From contig NC_081410.1 in NCBI RefSeq assembly GCF_030272615.1, positions 502,346,442 to 502,410,441 on the forward strand: 64,000 nucleotides of DNA. Direction: 5' to 3'. The DNA comes from Cryptomeria japonica (lineage: Eukaryota > Streptophyta > Pinopsida > Cupressales > Cupressaceae). The notes under the pieces are model-generated. The model had not been told where the DNA came from and did no database searches. It saw only the letters and a list, made by a program, of their open reading frames with translations. Below, piece after piece: positions 1 to 11,618 of this stretch. Both the position numbers and the translations under genes were made by a program. Positions within the stretch are counted from its first letter, which is position 1. Each line of letters opens with the position of its first letter.

Positions 1-1642
1 CAATGGCAATGCGCCACTTGTTATCTAATGCTTTATATAAAGAATATGGTGTCTGAGATTTAATCTCTAATGGCGACTGGTCATTTTTACACAAATAAAT
101 AATAATCTCCTGTAATACTTCTTCTTTCTCCTCATCAGTAAAATCATCATAATAATCTATTAAATCATGAAGTAATTTTCTCCTAATATTCTTTATTGTC
201 CTTTGATAATGTTTCAAAGGTTTGTATGAGGAGATATCAATATTTACCAGTGCGGATGTTGTCGGTTCATTCTTCTTCATTTTCTTTGTTTGTCTGGCCT
301 TCTTTGGCTTTTCATCAGACTTAGTCTCTTCAGAGTCCGGTTCATTTGACTTAGTCTTTCTTTTTCTTGCAAAGATTTTTGCCGGTGCCACTTCCGGTTT
401 CTTCTTTGTAGGTGACCGCTTGGTCACTCTTGGAGTTGCAGTAGTAGCCAATGTCGATGCTGCAGGCACTACCTTTGCTTTCTTTGTAGCTGGTTCTTTT
501 CCTTTCTTAACAAAGGGTTCCTCAGCCGATACAATCCTCTCTAGATAGGTTTCGGTCCTCTTAGCCTTGGGATCAAGAGGCGAGGCAATAAGGGTTGAGG
601 CATACCCTTCCAGCATATCATACATCACCTCATAGCCCATTGGCTCCAATTCTTCCATTCTAGGCTCAACAGCCTCCATTAGGCATTTGTCCACCTGGAT
701 GGTGAAACAGATGTCATCTTCATATTTCTTAACGATGTCACTTGAGATCCTCACCCTTTGACTCATCTTCCTTTTGAGCTCATCAAAATACTTGTTCAGC
801 ACCTCCGGGTAACCGGTTCCAATGGCTTGAATGCTTTCCTTAATCTACTTGGTTACCGGTTGGTCAGGGGACCACTGGACATCACCTACTCCAAGAAAGT
901 AGCCTTGGAAATAGAAAAACAACCCAACCAATAGTTGTCCAAACTTGAATCTTAGTGCATTATCTTGTTTAATCAACTTCAGATTGGACAGGAGTTGCCT
1001 CTGCATACCGGTGCATAGGTCAAATGATGCATCTTCTTTAATCATCTGGTAAGCAGCATTTACCACTGCAGCAGATACAAAATTAATCCTGCTGGCTGAG
1101 AATGTTTTGTATCCTATCACCATGCAGGCGTACTTCACCAGATCATCCTTGATAGGATTAACTATCAAACCTCATGAGTCACTTGTTGAACCGGTGAGCT
1201 TGGCCATTTCCATTTTGCTTACCATTCTTAGGGCTAGCACTTCCCCTATGTTGCAAAAACCAGTGACTGCATGAATTTCCTATGGCGTGATATCATGCAT
1301 CCTCTCTAGGTACATCTTGTCACCATGGACTCTGCTCAAAATGAGCCTAATATGATCCTCTGTAAAGTCTTCCAGAAAGTATATTGCATTATGGAGTTTC
1401 TTCTTCTCTAGGATACTAAACTCTGGTTTGATTTTCTTGTCCTTGCTGCAAAATAAACCTAACTAGGTGTGAATCGCTAAAGACCCTAGGTCTTCTATTT
1501 TGCAATCAATATAATCAGAAATTCCCTCTTCAACTATTACTCCAACCGGAACTTGTGATAAGGCATTATCTTTGGACTTCCTTTGAATGAAACTTTTTGA
1601 CTCAATGGATGTACTAGAACTGGTATGAGATGCAGAAGCCAT
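1..1642 (-). pseudogene. ORF2 of pol-less element, copy 1 (5' part)
   Basis: It starts at MASASHTSSS, aligned with MASTSHDSSS at 46182 in copy 2. One frame runs from 1642 to the window edge with a few stops (near 1463, about 1290 and 845). Two of these stand where copy 2 has Gln (CAG to TAG). The N-terminal roughly 330 residues look like a helical globular domain ending in FKFGQLLVGLFFYFQGYF. They are followed by a Lys/Arg-rich, nuclear-localisation-like stretch (around 360-540 on the window). No known enzyme motif is visible and the function is unknown. See copy 2 at 46182-50185. Confidence 0.75.
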
Positions 1643-2091
1643 TGTAAAGTATTTCAAGAACATGAAAAAATACCTTTAAAACACAAATTTTAGGGCTTCC
1701 TGATTCTGCTTCACTCCACTCTCCGTCGGTTGCCAAATCACCGCTTTGTGTTCTCCACAACTGTTTACAAACTGGATTTGAATCTCCTTCAAGACTTGTC
1801 AATTTCTTGAAATCTTAGCTCAAATCGCCTTTTCTTCGCTTTGGACTTTGAAAAACTTTTCTTCGCTCGAAAACAGATAGTCAGAAATGTTTTGAAATAT
1901 GCTTTTATACATGTCTCTCACCTACTGCCATTAATGCTCCTCTATTAGGGCGTAAACCCTAATTTGCCTCTTTTACCATTTCTGGTCTTTTGCCAAGCGA
2001 CAGGTATTACATACCAGTTAAGGTCTTTTACCAATGTAACCGAGGGTTCACAAATATTTCACCGTTTTCTCCTCCTAAGCCTCTTTGGAGC

Positions 2092-3369
2092 TTAGTTTAC
2101 AGGTTCTAATATTTCCACACTAGGTGCAGAAATCGGTTCCTCTTCCAACATTGTTGGTTTCTTCCTCCAAGTTTTGTTCATGTCTGCTTGAACTGTTTCA
2201 ACATCAATTTCTCCTTCCTGAGTGATCGGTATATCATCAGATATACTCTTTCTACTTCTGCAGAATCTTGCAATGTGACTTGGTTTGTTGCAGTGATAGC
2301 AAACCAATCTAGGTGCTCTCCAAGGTCCATTGTTCATGCTTCCCTTCTTCCTTCTATATGTAGTAGTAGTGTGACCATGTCCATGACAAATCCAATAGTT
2401 TTCTCTCCATTTGGTTGCCGATTGATAACCATTGTTGCTTGACTGATAATTGTAAGCATTAAACCGGTTAGGGTTCCAGTTCACAAAATATTTTGGACCA
2501 GCTCCTTGGGTCCTCTGAGGATATCTTCTGGTATTGTTCATGACAGACCTGCATTCAGATGCTCTATACCCAAACTTGTTGCATGCATAACAATGACCAT
2601 TGAACTAATTGGATCTAGGTACATTGTTGATAAAATAAGGAAAATTATTGTAGGCTTTGTTCCGACATACATTGGTAGTGTGTCCTTCTTTAAGACAGTT
2701 AAAGCAAATAGGTTTGAATTTTTGCTTACCTTTTCCTTTGAGTGTCGGTTGCTTCTTTGATGCTTCAGCATTTGTTCCTGAGGATTCTCCTTCCTCATGT
2801 GTGGAGAAACCAAGTCCATTGGTATTCTTTACTGGTCTAGATGACTCAAGCTTTTGCTCTAGATTAATAGTACTTTTGCTGAACTTAGCAAGTATTTCCT
2901 TTGACTTAGAGAGTTCTTTGGAAATAGCAGTATTTGTCTCCATTAGGCTTGCATTTTAAGAGATAGCTATGTTCAGTTCATCTTGTACTCCTTCTTTTTC
3001 CATTCTGCTCTCATGTAGGTCAGCAGTCAATGCACTAATCTCTTGTTTCAACTTGGAGATCTTATGATCTCTGTCCTTCACTGGATCTTCACCTTTCCTC
3101 CTATTCTTAAGCTCTTGACTAAACTAGATAGTCAGTCCTTCCAACTCCTTTCTGAGATTGGAGTTTGAATCATTTAGCTTATTTACTTCTTCTATCATGG
3201 CTTCCATATTTGCTTCATCTTCAGAACTATTTTTAGATAGCTCCATCAGCTTCTTTGCATGTTCTCTCCTTTTTGCTTGAGATGCCTTGTACTTGACCAT
3301 AAGATCATCATAGGCTTGCTCAGACTGAGTGAGCCACTGAGTAAGTTCCCTCAAGGTGCATTCCCCCAT
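2092..3369 (-). pseudogene. Gag-like coiled-coil/zinc-knuckle ORF, copy 1, broken by stops
   Basis: The start is the Met of MGECTLREL, matching the start chosen for the intact copy at 44458. The frame holds over the whole length but has three premature stops (near 3124, 2955 and 2605). The N-terminal half is a charged coiled coil. A segment ending in NTNGLGF resembles the linker that follows gag in plant Copia polyproteins. The C-terminal half has CCHC knuckles: CFNCLKEGHTTNVC is complete here although degenerate in copy 2, and the last one reads CYHCNKPSHIARFC. The likely role is RNA binding and assembly in a virus-like particle. It is not translatable as one protein now. Confidence 0.85.
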
Positions 3370-3404
3370 ATCTCTTTCCAAGTGGTTAAACTTATAGAAA
3401 GGTA

Positions 3405-3417
3405 GGCTCTGATACCA
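3405..3417 (-). other. Primer binding site (initiator Met tRNA type)
   Basis: The minus strand reads TGGTATCAGAGCC directly inside the LTR. This is the sequence complementary to the 3' end of initiator methionine tRNA used by most plant Copia elements. It fixes the element's orientation and its LTR boundary. Confidence 0.88.
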
Positions 3418-3419
3418 AT

Positions 3420-4581
3420 TGATGAATACTAAGAGAGGGGGTGAATTTGTATGCCAAAAACCTTTGTACTTAAACACTTAAATAGTTTGAAGATAAACCA
3501 GTAAAACAGTTTAACAAATAGACCAGTTATCACACATGCAAACCAAAATACAAGTAAAGAATTCACCCACAAAATCAATACAACCATAACACAAAATATT
3601 TGATGCGGAAAACCAAATGGGAAAAAACCACGGTGAGATGGAACTCACAAGTCACTATCTACAGAATAGAAACCAGACCGGTTAAGGTCTTACAATGTTC
3701 TTCACTAGAACAGATCTTGTTAGGAATCTCAATCTCTGTTAGGAGATAAGTCCGATTAAAGACTACCTTGTTAGAGGATTTTAGATTCACAGAAGTGAAC
3801 CACCTTGTTAGATGATTTTACAAAAGGCTTTTGGGCCTACCCGGTTAAGGGCTACAGACTTGTCAAAGATGTGAGTAATCGACAAGTGTTTGATCTATCT
3901 AATAGCACAAACTGCTTGGCTATATCCAGTATAGCTCACTGCTAATGCATTCTAGCATTACTTTAGTCTTCTCTATCTCTCTCTCAGTTACAACTTGATC
4001 TTCTCAGATAAGATTGTTCTTACAACAACTCAACAACCACCTTAAACCCTAGCACAACATAAACCCTTTCAACAACAACCTAAAACCCTAGACATGATGT
4101 CCTTTTAAAGGAATCTGATTTCATGTCGGTGCAATAGGATTACATTACAATTTCCTAGGTTCAATGAATCTAGACATACTCAATAACATGACACAAAAAG
4201 CACCGTTAGTGTGTTGGCACCGTCAAACAATCGGTGGATTGGTAACTCATCACAAAATGTCGGGTGGTAACTCATCACAGAGTATTACCGATTCATACAA
4301 AATACTAGTTGTTGGTTTGACAAAAATGAAGACTGGTAGGAATATGTTATGCCGTGTTTCTCCCTCATACCGCTTGAGATCTACGAACCGCTTGGGGTCG
4401 ACATGCCGCTTCAGATCGGGAAACAGATTCTGCAAAATCACCAATAGTGTAAAGACTAGAATACAACATACCGGTTGGAACAGATAGTGTTTGAGCTCTA
4501 GCTCATCCATATAAAGGGGATCTCAATACAAGTGTGTGTCCATCAATGACAATCACAACATAAACATAAAAAATGCCAACA
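3420..4581 (-). repeat. 5' LTR of pol-less element copy 1
   Basis: Read on the minus strand it begins TGTTGGCATTT and ends TATTCATCA, the same termini as the LTR pair at 43271-44407 and 50457-51598, with homology throughout. Its length is about 1.16 kb. The inner end lies two bases from a tRNA-iMet-type primer binding site. The TATA-like stretch seen in copy 2 (TTTATAAGG) is changed here. Confidence 0.9.
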
Positions 4582-4629
4582 TTTGTTAGGGGCATTCAGA
4601 CCCCTAACATTCCATGTTATTATTTTCAT
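4582..4629 (-). pseudogene. LINE A ORF2, first 16 codons of the endonuclease
   Basis: The minus strand reads MKIITWNVRGLNAPNK from the ATG at 4629. This is the signature start of APE-type endonuclease ORF2 of plant L1 LINEs, where the Asn of WNVRGL is catalytic. The next base belongs to the LTR of the inserted element, so the ORF is cut at codon 16. Confidence 0.85.
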
Positions 4630-4685
4630 GGATCTCTAGGGAGGAACTTCCCCTCCCCTGCATTAAAAAGAGTAGATATTTTATC

Positions 4686-6430
4686 CTAACCCTTGGCATC
4701 TCCATCCTTTGATCTTAGTTTAGCAAGGGATCTCTTACCTCTTCTCTTACTGTGTTTAGCACAGTCAGGAGAGTCTTTTCTTTTGTCAGAGCTGAGAATG
4801 CCTAGAGTATTTGGGTTATCATTTTCTAAGTTATCTAATGCTATAAATAGATCATCTATTTCTAAGTTGACTCTAGTAACATTCACTAGATTTTTGACTA
4901 AGAAATCCCTTTGTCTTTCCAACTCCTCATCATCACAAATTTTAGCAACCAATTGATCCATGAGGTCATTTACTACTTCTTCCCCTACAAAATTGGCAAT
5001 GATGTTAACTTCTGAAGCCACACGATCACTCTCAGATTCTACAATTGTGTCAGAAATAGCTTTCAAAGGTGGAGAGCGAGCCTTTGCCTCCTCAAAGCCC
5101 TCCAATCTTGAGGCTAGAGAGATTGGATGATCCTGCAAGGATGCCAATCCTGGATCCAGGGAAAGCCTATCCATCACTGCTAATTGCTTAGAGGTAATTA
5201 GTTCAATTAAAGGGGGAGACCCCAAGGGATTCAACTTTTCTGGTGGAATGAGAGAGCTAGATGATGACATATTTGTCAAACCGAGCTGCTCTTTCTAAGA
5301 GATAACCTCATTGATTTCACCATCTTCCAGAGCTTGATCCCTGAGAAGAGAGTCATCTATAGGTGAATTTATAGTTAGCAGTGGAGTAAGAGGGGAGTGA
5401 GAGGGCTTAATAGGGGAGCTATGAGGGCATAGGTCTGAGGTAAGATTAGGGTTTTTATCAATCTTATAGCCCTCTAGAGTGAAACCCCCTCCTTCCACGA
5501 AACTGAATGGTGCACCATTAGACATGAGCAATGATTTAGGGAAAGGTTTTTCGAAGGGGATCTTCCTTGGCATAGAATCTTCAAAAGGACCATTATAAAA
5601 GGGTAATTCTAGGGTTAAACAAGATTTATCGCATTTCAAAGTTATAGGCTCTAAAGATTTAAGGTTAATATTCATTTTAATAATTAGGAGCTGGTTAAAG
5701 AAGCTTAGGGCTGATTTTTTGACTTCTACAAATTTACCTATTTTTTTGCCTATTATTCTTAAAAAGTCATTATTTTGCAATTCTACAGGAAATTTATCCA
5801 GTGAAATTGCTCTATTAACCATGCAGGAATTGAATTGAGATGGGAGAAAGAGAGGTTGCCATTCCCAGCAATCAAACCCTAGACCCTTAAATGTTAATAT
5901 ATCCCCGTTTAACAGTGAATTCCTTAGACTCTGATTACCACATTCAATAGCTAAGAAATTATCAGGAAGGATGTCAATTTTTACCTGGTTATTGAAAGAA
6001 GATGACACCCCATTGGCAATTTGTTCAGACAGGATCCCCCAACCTTTCCACTAAGCAAAGATCATTCTGTCACTACAATGAATTTGATACCTGGCCTGGG
6101 TATGATTATCAATTTCAATGACCAACCCATAAGGAGAAGCTGGGTAAATTGAAGGTAGATCTCATAATGGGTGCTTGACTTCCTTAGAATTGTGACAACC
6201 AGGGGTTTCCATATCCTCTGAAAATTTACCCAAAGATTTTCATGAAGGAAAAATATGGCAAGTAGAGGAACTCTTTGACTGGCTAGGTTTTACAAAACCC
6301 TCCTCCCGACAATGACTGGAATTCCATTTGGGGCCGTTTGGTTGGCCTAAAGCCCTATTATTTCTACAGCTCACCAAATGCCAATCTCGATCCCAACCCT
6401 TGTAAACAGGGGGGGGGAGCCCTAACTACA
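4686..6430 (-). pseudogene. LINE A ORF1 (DUF4283-like nucleic-acid-binding protein), decayed
   Basis: One minus-strand frame runs from about 6430 to 4686, with stops near 6220, 6053 and 5295. The N-terminal part contains KGWDRDWHLVS. The central part (5700-5960) contains VNRAISLDKFPVELQNNDFL followed by IIGKKIGKFVEV, the pattern of the DUF4283 domain of plant LINE ORF1 proteins. The last 200 codons are acidic and then end in a Lys/Arg-rich tail (KHSKRRGKRSLAKLR). A typical C-terminal CCHC knuckle is not seen. The role in the family is RNA binding in the retrotransposition particle. The true start is unclear. Confidence 0.65.
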
Positions 6431-6649
6431 TTAACCAAAGAGTATTTTGTTTTTGCAAGAAGGCCTCTTGATTGTGGGTCCGTGATATGACCCTTCCAAG
6501 ATCCTTAGTCCCAAAGTTATTAGCCAAAACATCGAAATGATTTGCAGAGCCTCTGTAATTTCTCTGCCATGGATAAGAATGCTTATAAAAGGATGTCGAT
6601 GCATTGCATCACATTTTCGCATGCAGAGGCATTTTCACACACAAAGACT

Positions 6650-7056
6650 TGAATTAAATGTTAATTAATTAAATGAGTGCAATTGAGATATTGATTTTGG
6701 TTCGTTAGCTTTTATAATTGTCTATCAAAAATCAAATTGAATTTCTCTAATAGGCCAACATGGGATACATATTCTTCCTCATTAATAATGACCATTATGA
6801 GGCTTTAATTTGGGGCCCAACTAAGAGGCCTAGGGCATGGTATGTCATAGTCCTAACTTGGGACTAGGGTGTACCTTTCCCTAGTCCTATAAATCACAAC
6901 TCCATATTAGGGGGTGAATCGGGAAGTTGATAAAAATGAAGGATAGATGGGTGGTGTGAGAAAAATCACCATTGCAACCAGTCCTATGAAACAAGAACAC
7001 CAAACTAAGGCCTAGGTTAAGAAAAATTGTAGGTGGGTACAATTTAGGATGCTACA
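6650..7056 (-). repeat. Truncated 3' LTR of the minus-strand gypsy element
   Basis: It aligns with the right part of 11619-12981. Shared blocks include GATAGATGGGTGGT and the terminal GTACAATTTAGGATGCTACA. The minus strand begins TGTAGCATCC after a purine-rich stretch (AGTGAGGGATAAA). The rest of this LTR is missing at the junction with LINE A. Confidence 0.72.
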
Positions 7057-8760
7057 TTTATCCCTCACTTTAGTAGGAGTATGAGACTAAGCATACTCAT
7101 GGTAAAGCACAAATTTGCATTAAAAAACTTCTATCAAGATATCTAAGAGACAAGACACACTAAGCCCCTAGGAACTAAGGATCTCACTACTATAATATCA
7201 AGATAAAAGGAACAACATAAGAAAGGATATGAGAGAGAAAAGATGACTACACTAGCCTAGTAATATTTTGTTACTATGAGTCATGAAAAATTAAATACCA
7301 AATTACAATGTAAAAGGCTTGAGTATGAAAACATGTCATGGTGTGTGCATCAAGTGTAACATTGAGCAGAGTATGTGCCCCCACGTTAAAGTGATTGCAT
7401 ATACCTTATCAGGAGAAATTTCTTTAAGGTATCATGTATCTAAAAGACAAGAACATTACCATAATGAGATGCCCCAAAGAAAGAAAAAAGCAAAGGATAA
7501 TGGTCGTAAAACACATAAGGGATCTACTAACTCTAGGGTCAATATGCTCTTATGATAAATAATGTATATCAAGAATATTTGTATGGAATTGACCTCATCC
7601 CTCAAAGGTAGTGGAACTATAAACACAATGGAATAAGAGAACATGTATCTTTTTGAGTCAACATGGAAGAAACCAAAAGAGATTTCAATGCTTTGCATCA
7701 TCACCATGTAAACCACATAAAGAAGAATGTATAGAAGAATTGAGATACAAATAGAAGAATGTCACAATAGAGTCAACCTCTTTATTAGTTTGTACCAATG
7801 GAGTAACAGAGGTAATCCAAAGAGAACCTAACATAACACAAAAATATATCAAGTAACACATCATAGGGGGGACACATTATGAACAAGCAAATACATAAGA
7901 GAGGATCCCCAACACAAGTGAAGCTAATCAAGTAAATTATTTTCCCCCCAATCTTGTTATACATCATTTATGGAAGGTGTAAAATATTCAAGATGAGCTA
8001 CTTCAAACATGATAAATGGAGCTAATACAAGTTCCAAACAAGGACCATTCTCTAATGACGAGTCACTTTGTCACTAGGAGGTAGGGTTAATGCTTTTGAA
8101 AAATATGAAGATAAATCATGATTAACATCAATAAGATCATACATATCATTAGAATCATTAGATCAACATCGTTAGAATGAACAACATCATTATCCACATC
8201 ACCATGTAGAATAATAAAAATAGGATCTCGAATATGAAAAGAGAACGAACCATCATTTTTCTTAAGCATTTATAATCTTGGTGATTTAGGTTGAACAAAT
8301 GAGATCAAGTCAACATTTGGGTTATTCAGAGAAGAAATATTTTGGGAAGAAACTTCACAACCCTTAGCATGCCATCTTCAGCAGTGTTCTCTCACACAAT
8401 CATTCCTTTTAGTTTTAGCTGAGACTTAGGAAGGTTGATGATCAATGGACCTAGGCTTTTTGTCTTCCTATAAAGGAGGAGGGATTGGAGAAGACCTACT
8501 AGATTGAGACATTGCTAAATGCTTTACTTTTAAAGATGTAGGGGGTGGCATTGAGACATAAATGGGAGGAATAGAAGGAGTAGGAAGAATCCTAGGTCTA
8601 TTATGAGGTGGAGGAATATCCATAGGCATAGGATCTCTAGGCCTACTAAAGGATATGATCATCTATTTTTTCACTTCTAATAAGATAAGAAAATGATGAC
8701 ACTTCAAGGCTTAAGAGGTTCAAGTTGTTGAGGTAAAAATTAATTTCAAGGATGAAACTA
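7057..8760. other. Internal gypsy sequence without a recognisable domain
   Basis: This is AT-rich sequence with only short frames on both strands. The one patch with protein-like composition is a Pro-rich minus-strand frame at 8468-8662 (MPMDIPPPHNRPR). Pol domains are expected between protease and 3' LTR, but I see no RT motif and no integrase motif here. Confidence 0.5.
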
Positions 8761-8799
8761 CCGTGCTTCACTATGGGCTGGTAAAGGCTATGATTAATT

Positions 8800-9300
8800 A
8801 TTATGATAATATACTATTATGAGGGAATTCCAAACATTTATGGATTGTAGAAGGAACAAATTTCATGGAAGAGAACCAAGGATGTCACAACTTCACATGA
8901 AACTCATCCAATGTAGGAATGATAGAAAAATTCGTATTTAAGAACTTAGTACCAACCTCAATAGGGAGAATAATAGAACCAATAGTAAAGAAAGACAAAC
9001 CATCATACACCTTGACCACAACATCAAATTTATCATATGTATCTTGACACAGTTGTAAAGTATAAAGATATTCTTAAGTACTAGTCACATTCACCTTACA
9101 CACTAGATCAAAGATCACTCCTAATGAAAGTTTGTCTTTGATCTTCATAGTGATATACAATTGGCCATCAGGTGCAAAAATAGTCTCACTAGGATAAAAA
9201 TTAATGCATACATCTTTGGGAGGTATAGGTATATACAAGATGAACACAACATTGTTAGATTCCATACGAAGGTCATTGAGAGAAAAGGCAAGATACTTTG
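8800..9300 (-). pseudogene. Gypsy aspartic-protease region, C-terminal part, decayed
   Basis: The minus strand reads VVVKVYDGLSFFTIGSIILP, then a stop, then HPWFSSMKFVPSTIHKC. This matches the conserved C-terminal half of plant gypsy proteases, where a Gly-Arg-Pro-Trp-Ile block precedes a Met-Lys-x-Val-Pro-Ser-Thr block. The catalytic Asp-Thr/Ser-Gly region is not found upstream, so only a remnant is present. Stops near 9072 and 8879 break the frame. It lies downstream of the gag remnant, as expected for gag-pro order. Confidence 0.65.
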
Positions 9301-9909
9301 ACTAAAAAAATATAGTGGACATCTATGTATGCTTCCAGATTTGATTGTGTGAGTGATTTTGCATTACTGATTCAGATCACACTCTATGATCCATCATCAA
9401 GATGATAGTAGAGAGCACAAGGAAAAAAATGGAGTGAGAAGGCACATGATTGGTAAAGATTTGAAGGTTTTGATTAGGAGGAGCTAAAAACTTGTTTCCC
9501 TTTTCAATCACACTAGCTATTTATATAGTATTATTATGAATGAAATCTTAAATTTTATTAACACTTCTCAGTATCATGGCTAGGTTGATGGTGATATTGA
9601 CAAAAGGTTTTGAGATCATGATAGGATGGCAATGGTTTTTAAGTATCAATTGGCTTGACGGGAGGAATTTTCAACACATTAGCATTTATCAACCTCGACA
9701 TTATACAATGCAAAGACTCAAAAAGAGGAGTTAATTATTTTTTGAAATATTTGGATAAAGGGGCCACACCTAATGGTGGGTTGCCACTTGAGTGTTGGTG
9801 TTTTCATTTATCTTGATGTAACCTTTGTTTGGCTTAAACTTCACAAATGAATATTGAGCACCCTCATTCTTATCAACTAGAGCCATTGAAGGAGATGGTT
9901 CAAATTGAC

Positions 9910-10380
9910 TCACTTGAACCTAATAATTATGAAGAACTGCACACAACTGTATAAAGGAACTAAACTCATAAAATAGAAGATTATGTCTAATGTCTTTTTG
10001 TAAATTAGTAATAAAAATTCTTTGAACGTCATGTCCAAGAACTTGATAAGCATTTTCAAAATTCCAATATATATATATATATATCTACCAATGAAATCAA
10101 TCACTTTTCCTTTAACTCCTTGCTTACAATGAACCAAATTAGTGAGAGTAATATTAGGAACAATATTATTATAGAATTGTTGAATGAAAGCATCAGCCAA
10201 TTGTTGAAATGAAGTAATAGAATAAGGAGACAAAGAACAATACCTTTTCAAAGATTTATCCCTAAAGGTTCTAGTTAATAATTTAGTTGTAAGTCTTTGG
10301 TCGTGAGAAAAATCACTGAAAAAAGTTTGAAGTGTCTTCGCATGAGTAAAGGGGTCACCTTTTCTATTATACAACTCCAT
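9910..10380 (-). pseudogene. Gypsy gag (retrotransposon gag/capsid domain), decayed
   Basis: The minus strand has MELYNRKGDPFTHAKTL, then SLSPYSITSFQQLADAFIQQ, VHCKQGVKGKVIDFIGRY. This is the Retrotrans_gag domain of plant Ty3/gypsy elements. The frame is lost at an AT dinucleotide run (10069-10084), and the following residues no longer look like gag. A Ser/Pro-rich gag N-terminus continues upstream to about 10840 with stops. Its role was capsid formation. It is the best evidence for the element's lineage and direction. Confidence 0.82.
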
Positions 10381-11600
10381 TTAAGGGACGTCCATGTGTT
10401 TATGGGGAATCATACAAATAATGTCATCAGATAATAGACTCACTACATCAAATGTGGGAACATTAAACTTGGATTGATTAATCGAATCCTATTGTTGTTG
10501 TAGGTATGTAATAGTTTGGGATATATTATTGATGGTTGCTTTGGTAGATGGATTGAAATTGGACATATTGGATTGTGATGGAGGAGTAATATTGTTATAT
10601 GTACGTGGAGGTTGATATGGGAGATGATTGTGATATAAATGGAAGACTCACTAAAGGAGGTATGTAAGAATATTGATTAATGCCTAGATTTCCCCCATGA
10701 CTAACATTTATAGGATTAACATTTTGTGTGGAATTAGCAATGATAGAAGATGTAAATGTAGGCACACTAGAGAAGGATATAGGCATAGAATTGGAATTAT
10801 TGACTTGATTGGTAGGTTGAGATTAACGAAGGACTTCAACATAAATTTTTGATCATCATGATATTAGTGTCAACTTTATGGGTAAGGCCATGCAACAAAT
10901 AAACACCATTTTTATTAGTTTGCACCATTCTTTTTAATCTTTCAAGTAAAGCAATTGCCTCACTTTTCGGGTATTGTTGACTCATCCATTGTTGAAAATT
11001 TTAAAATTCATTTTCAATATTCTGCAATTGGTCAATTATAAGCCTAGTTAGTGATTCATCCACATCATGATAATTATGAGGAGAATGGGTATAAATAATC
11101 TCATTTGTTTGATTAGAGGAAGCACCAACATTCTCATAGAATATGTGATCTAATTAAGTCTAGATATCCTTAGTGATTAAACCTTGGGAATCCTTAATTA
11201 TACAACTTCTTCTCATGTGAATATTGTATGTAGGACTAATGGTAACAAAACTCATGCACAAAGGGAAATTTGAATGTAAAAATTGAAACTATGATTAAGC
11301 AATGCAATTTGCTGTTAAAATAATTGATTAGCCAACTAATTAAGCAATTTGGATTATGAATTTAAACAATAAATTCCTTTAGATCATAACATAACATTTC
11401 ATAATAATCAAATCTAAAAATACACTTGACAAATTATACAACCCACAACTTCATTTTAGAATAATAAACTAGGATTTTGGTGAATTTAACCTCTAAATTT
11501 ATGATATTCAATTGACAATAATAATTATGAGTGCAAATTTGAATTTTAAAATACATATGAAATTATATCTAAGACAATAAATAAGAATTAGGCATGCAAG

Positions 11601-11616
11601 ACATCCGATTCACCAA
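11601..11616 (-). other. Putative primer binding site of the minus-strand gypsy element
   Basis: Just inside the right LTR the minus strand reads TTGGTGAATCGGATGT, so the complement ends in ACCA as a tRNA 3' end would. I cannot assign the tRNA. Confidence 0.5.
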
Positions 11617-11618
11617 AA

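Larger units (their letters stand above)
1..4581 (-). mobile_element. Pol-less LTR retroelement with Copia-type PBS, copy 1 (runs off left edge)
   Basis: On the minus strand this is, in order, a 5' LTR, a primer binding site, a zinc-knuckle gag-like ORF and the start of a second ORF that leaves the window at position 1. A second, complete copy lies on the plus strand at 43271-51598, and both ORFs and the LTR match it along their length. No protease, integrase or reverse transcriptase is seen in either copy, so it probably depends on an autonomous relative. It is inserted into a LINE: the base next to the LTR (4582) is LINE ORF2 sequence. The 3' LTR and second target duplication lie outside the window. 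Confidence 0.88.
4582..6640 (-). mobile_element. L1-type LINE A, interrupted at the start of ORF2
   Basis: On the minus strand an ORF1 with a DUF4283-like region is followed, about 60 bp downstream, by the opening codons of an L1 endonuclease ORF. These are cut after 16 codons by the LTR of the pol-less element. The rest of ORF2 and the poly(A) tail should lie beyond the left edge. The right (5') end near 6640 directly meets a truncated gypsy LTR, so this LINE probably landed in that LTR. The 5' end is placed only to within about 50 bp. Confidence 0.78.

Noticed and set aside
222-548. Plus-strand frame of 108 codons
   Set aside because: It is opposite the Lys/Arg-rich part of ORF2 copy 1, which is supported by its match to 47174-47677.
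7319-7555. Plus-strand 78-codon frame ending in a Lys-rich stretch
   Set aside because: It lies in the interior of a minus-strand gypsy element and has no recognisable motif.
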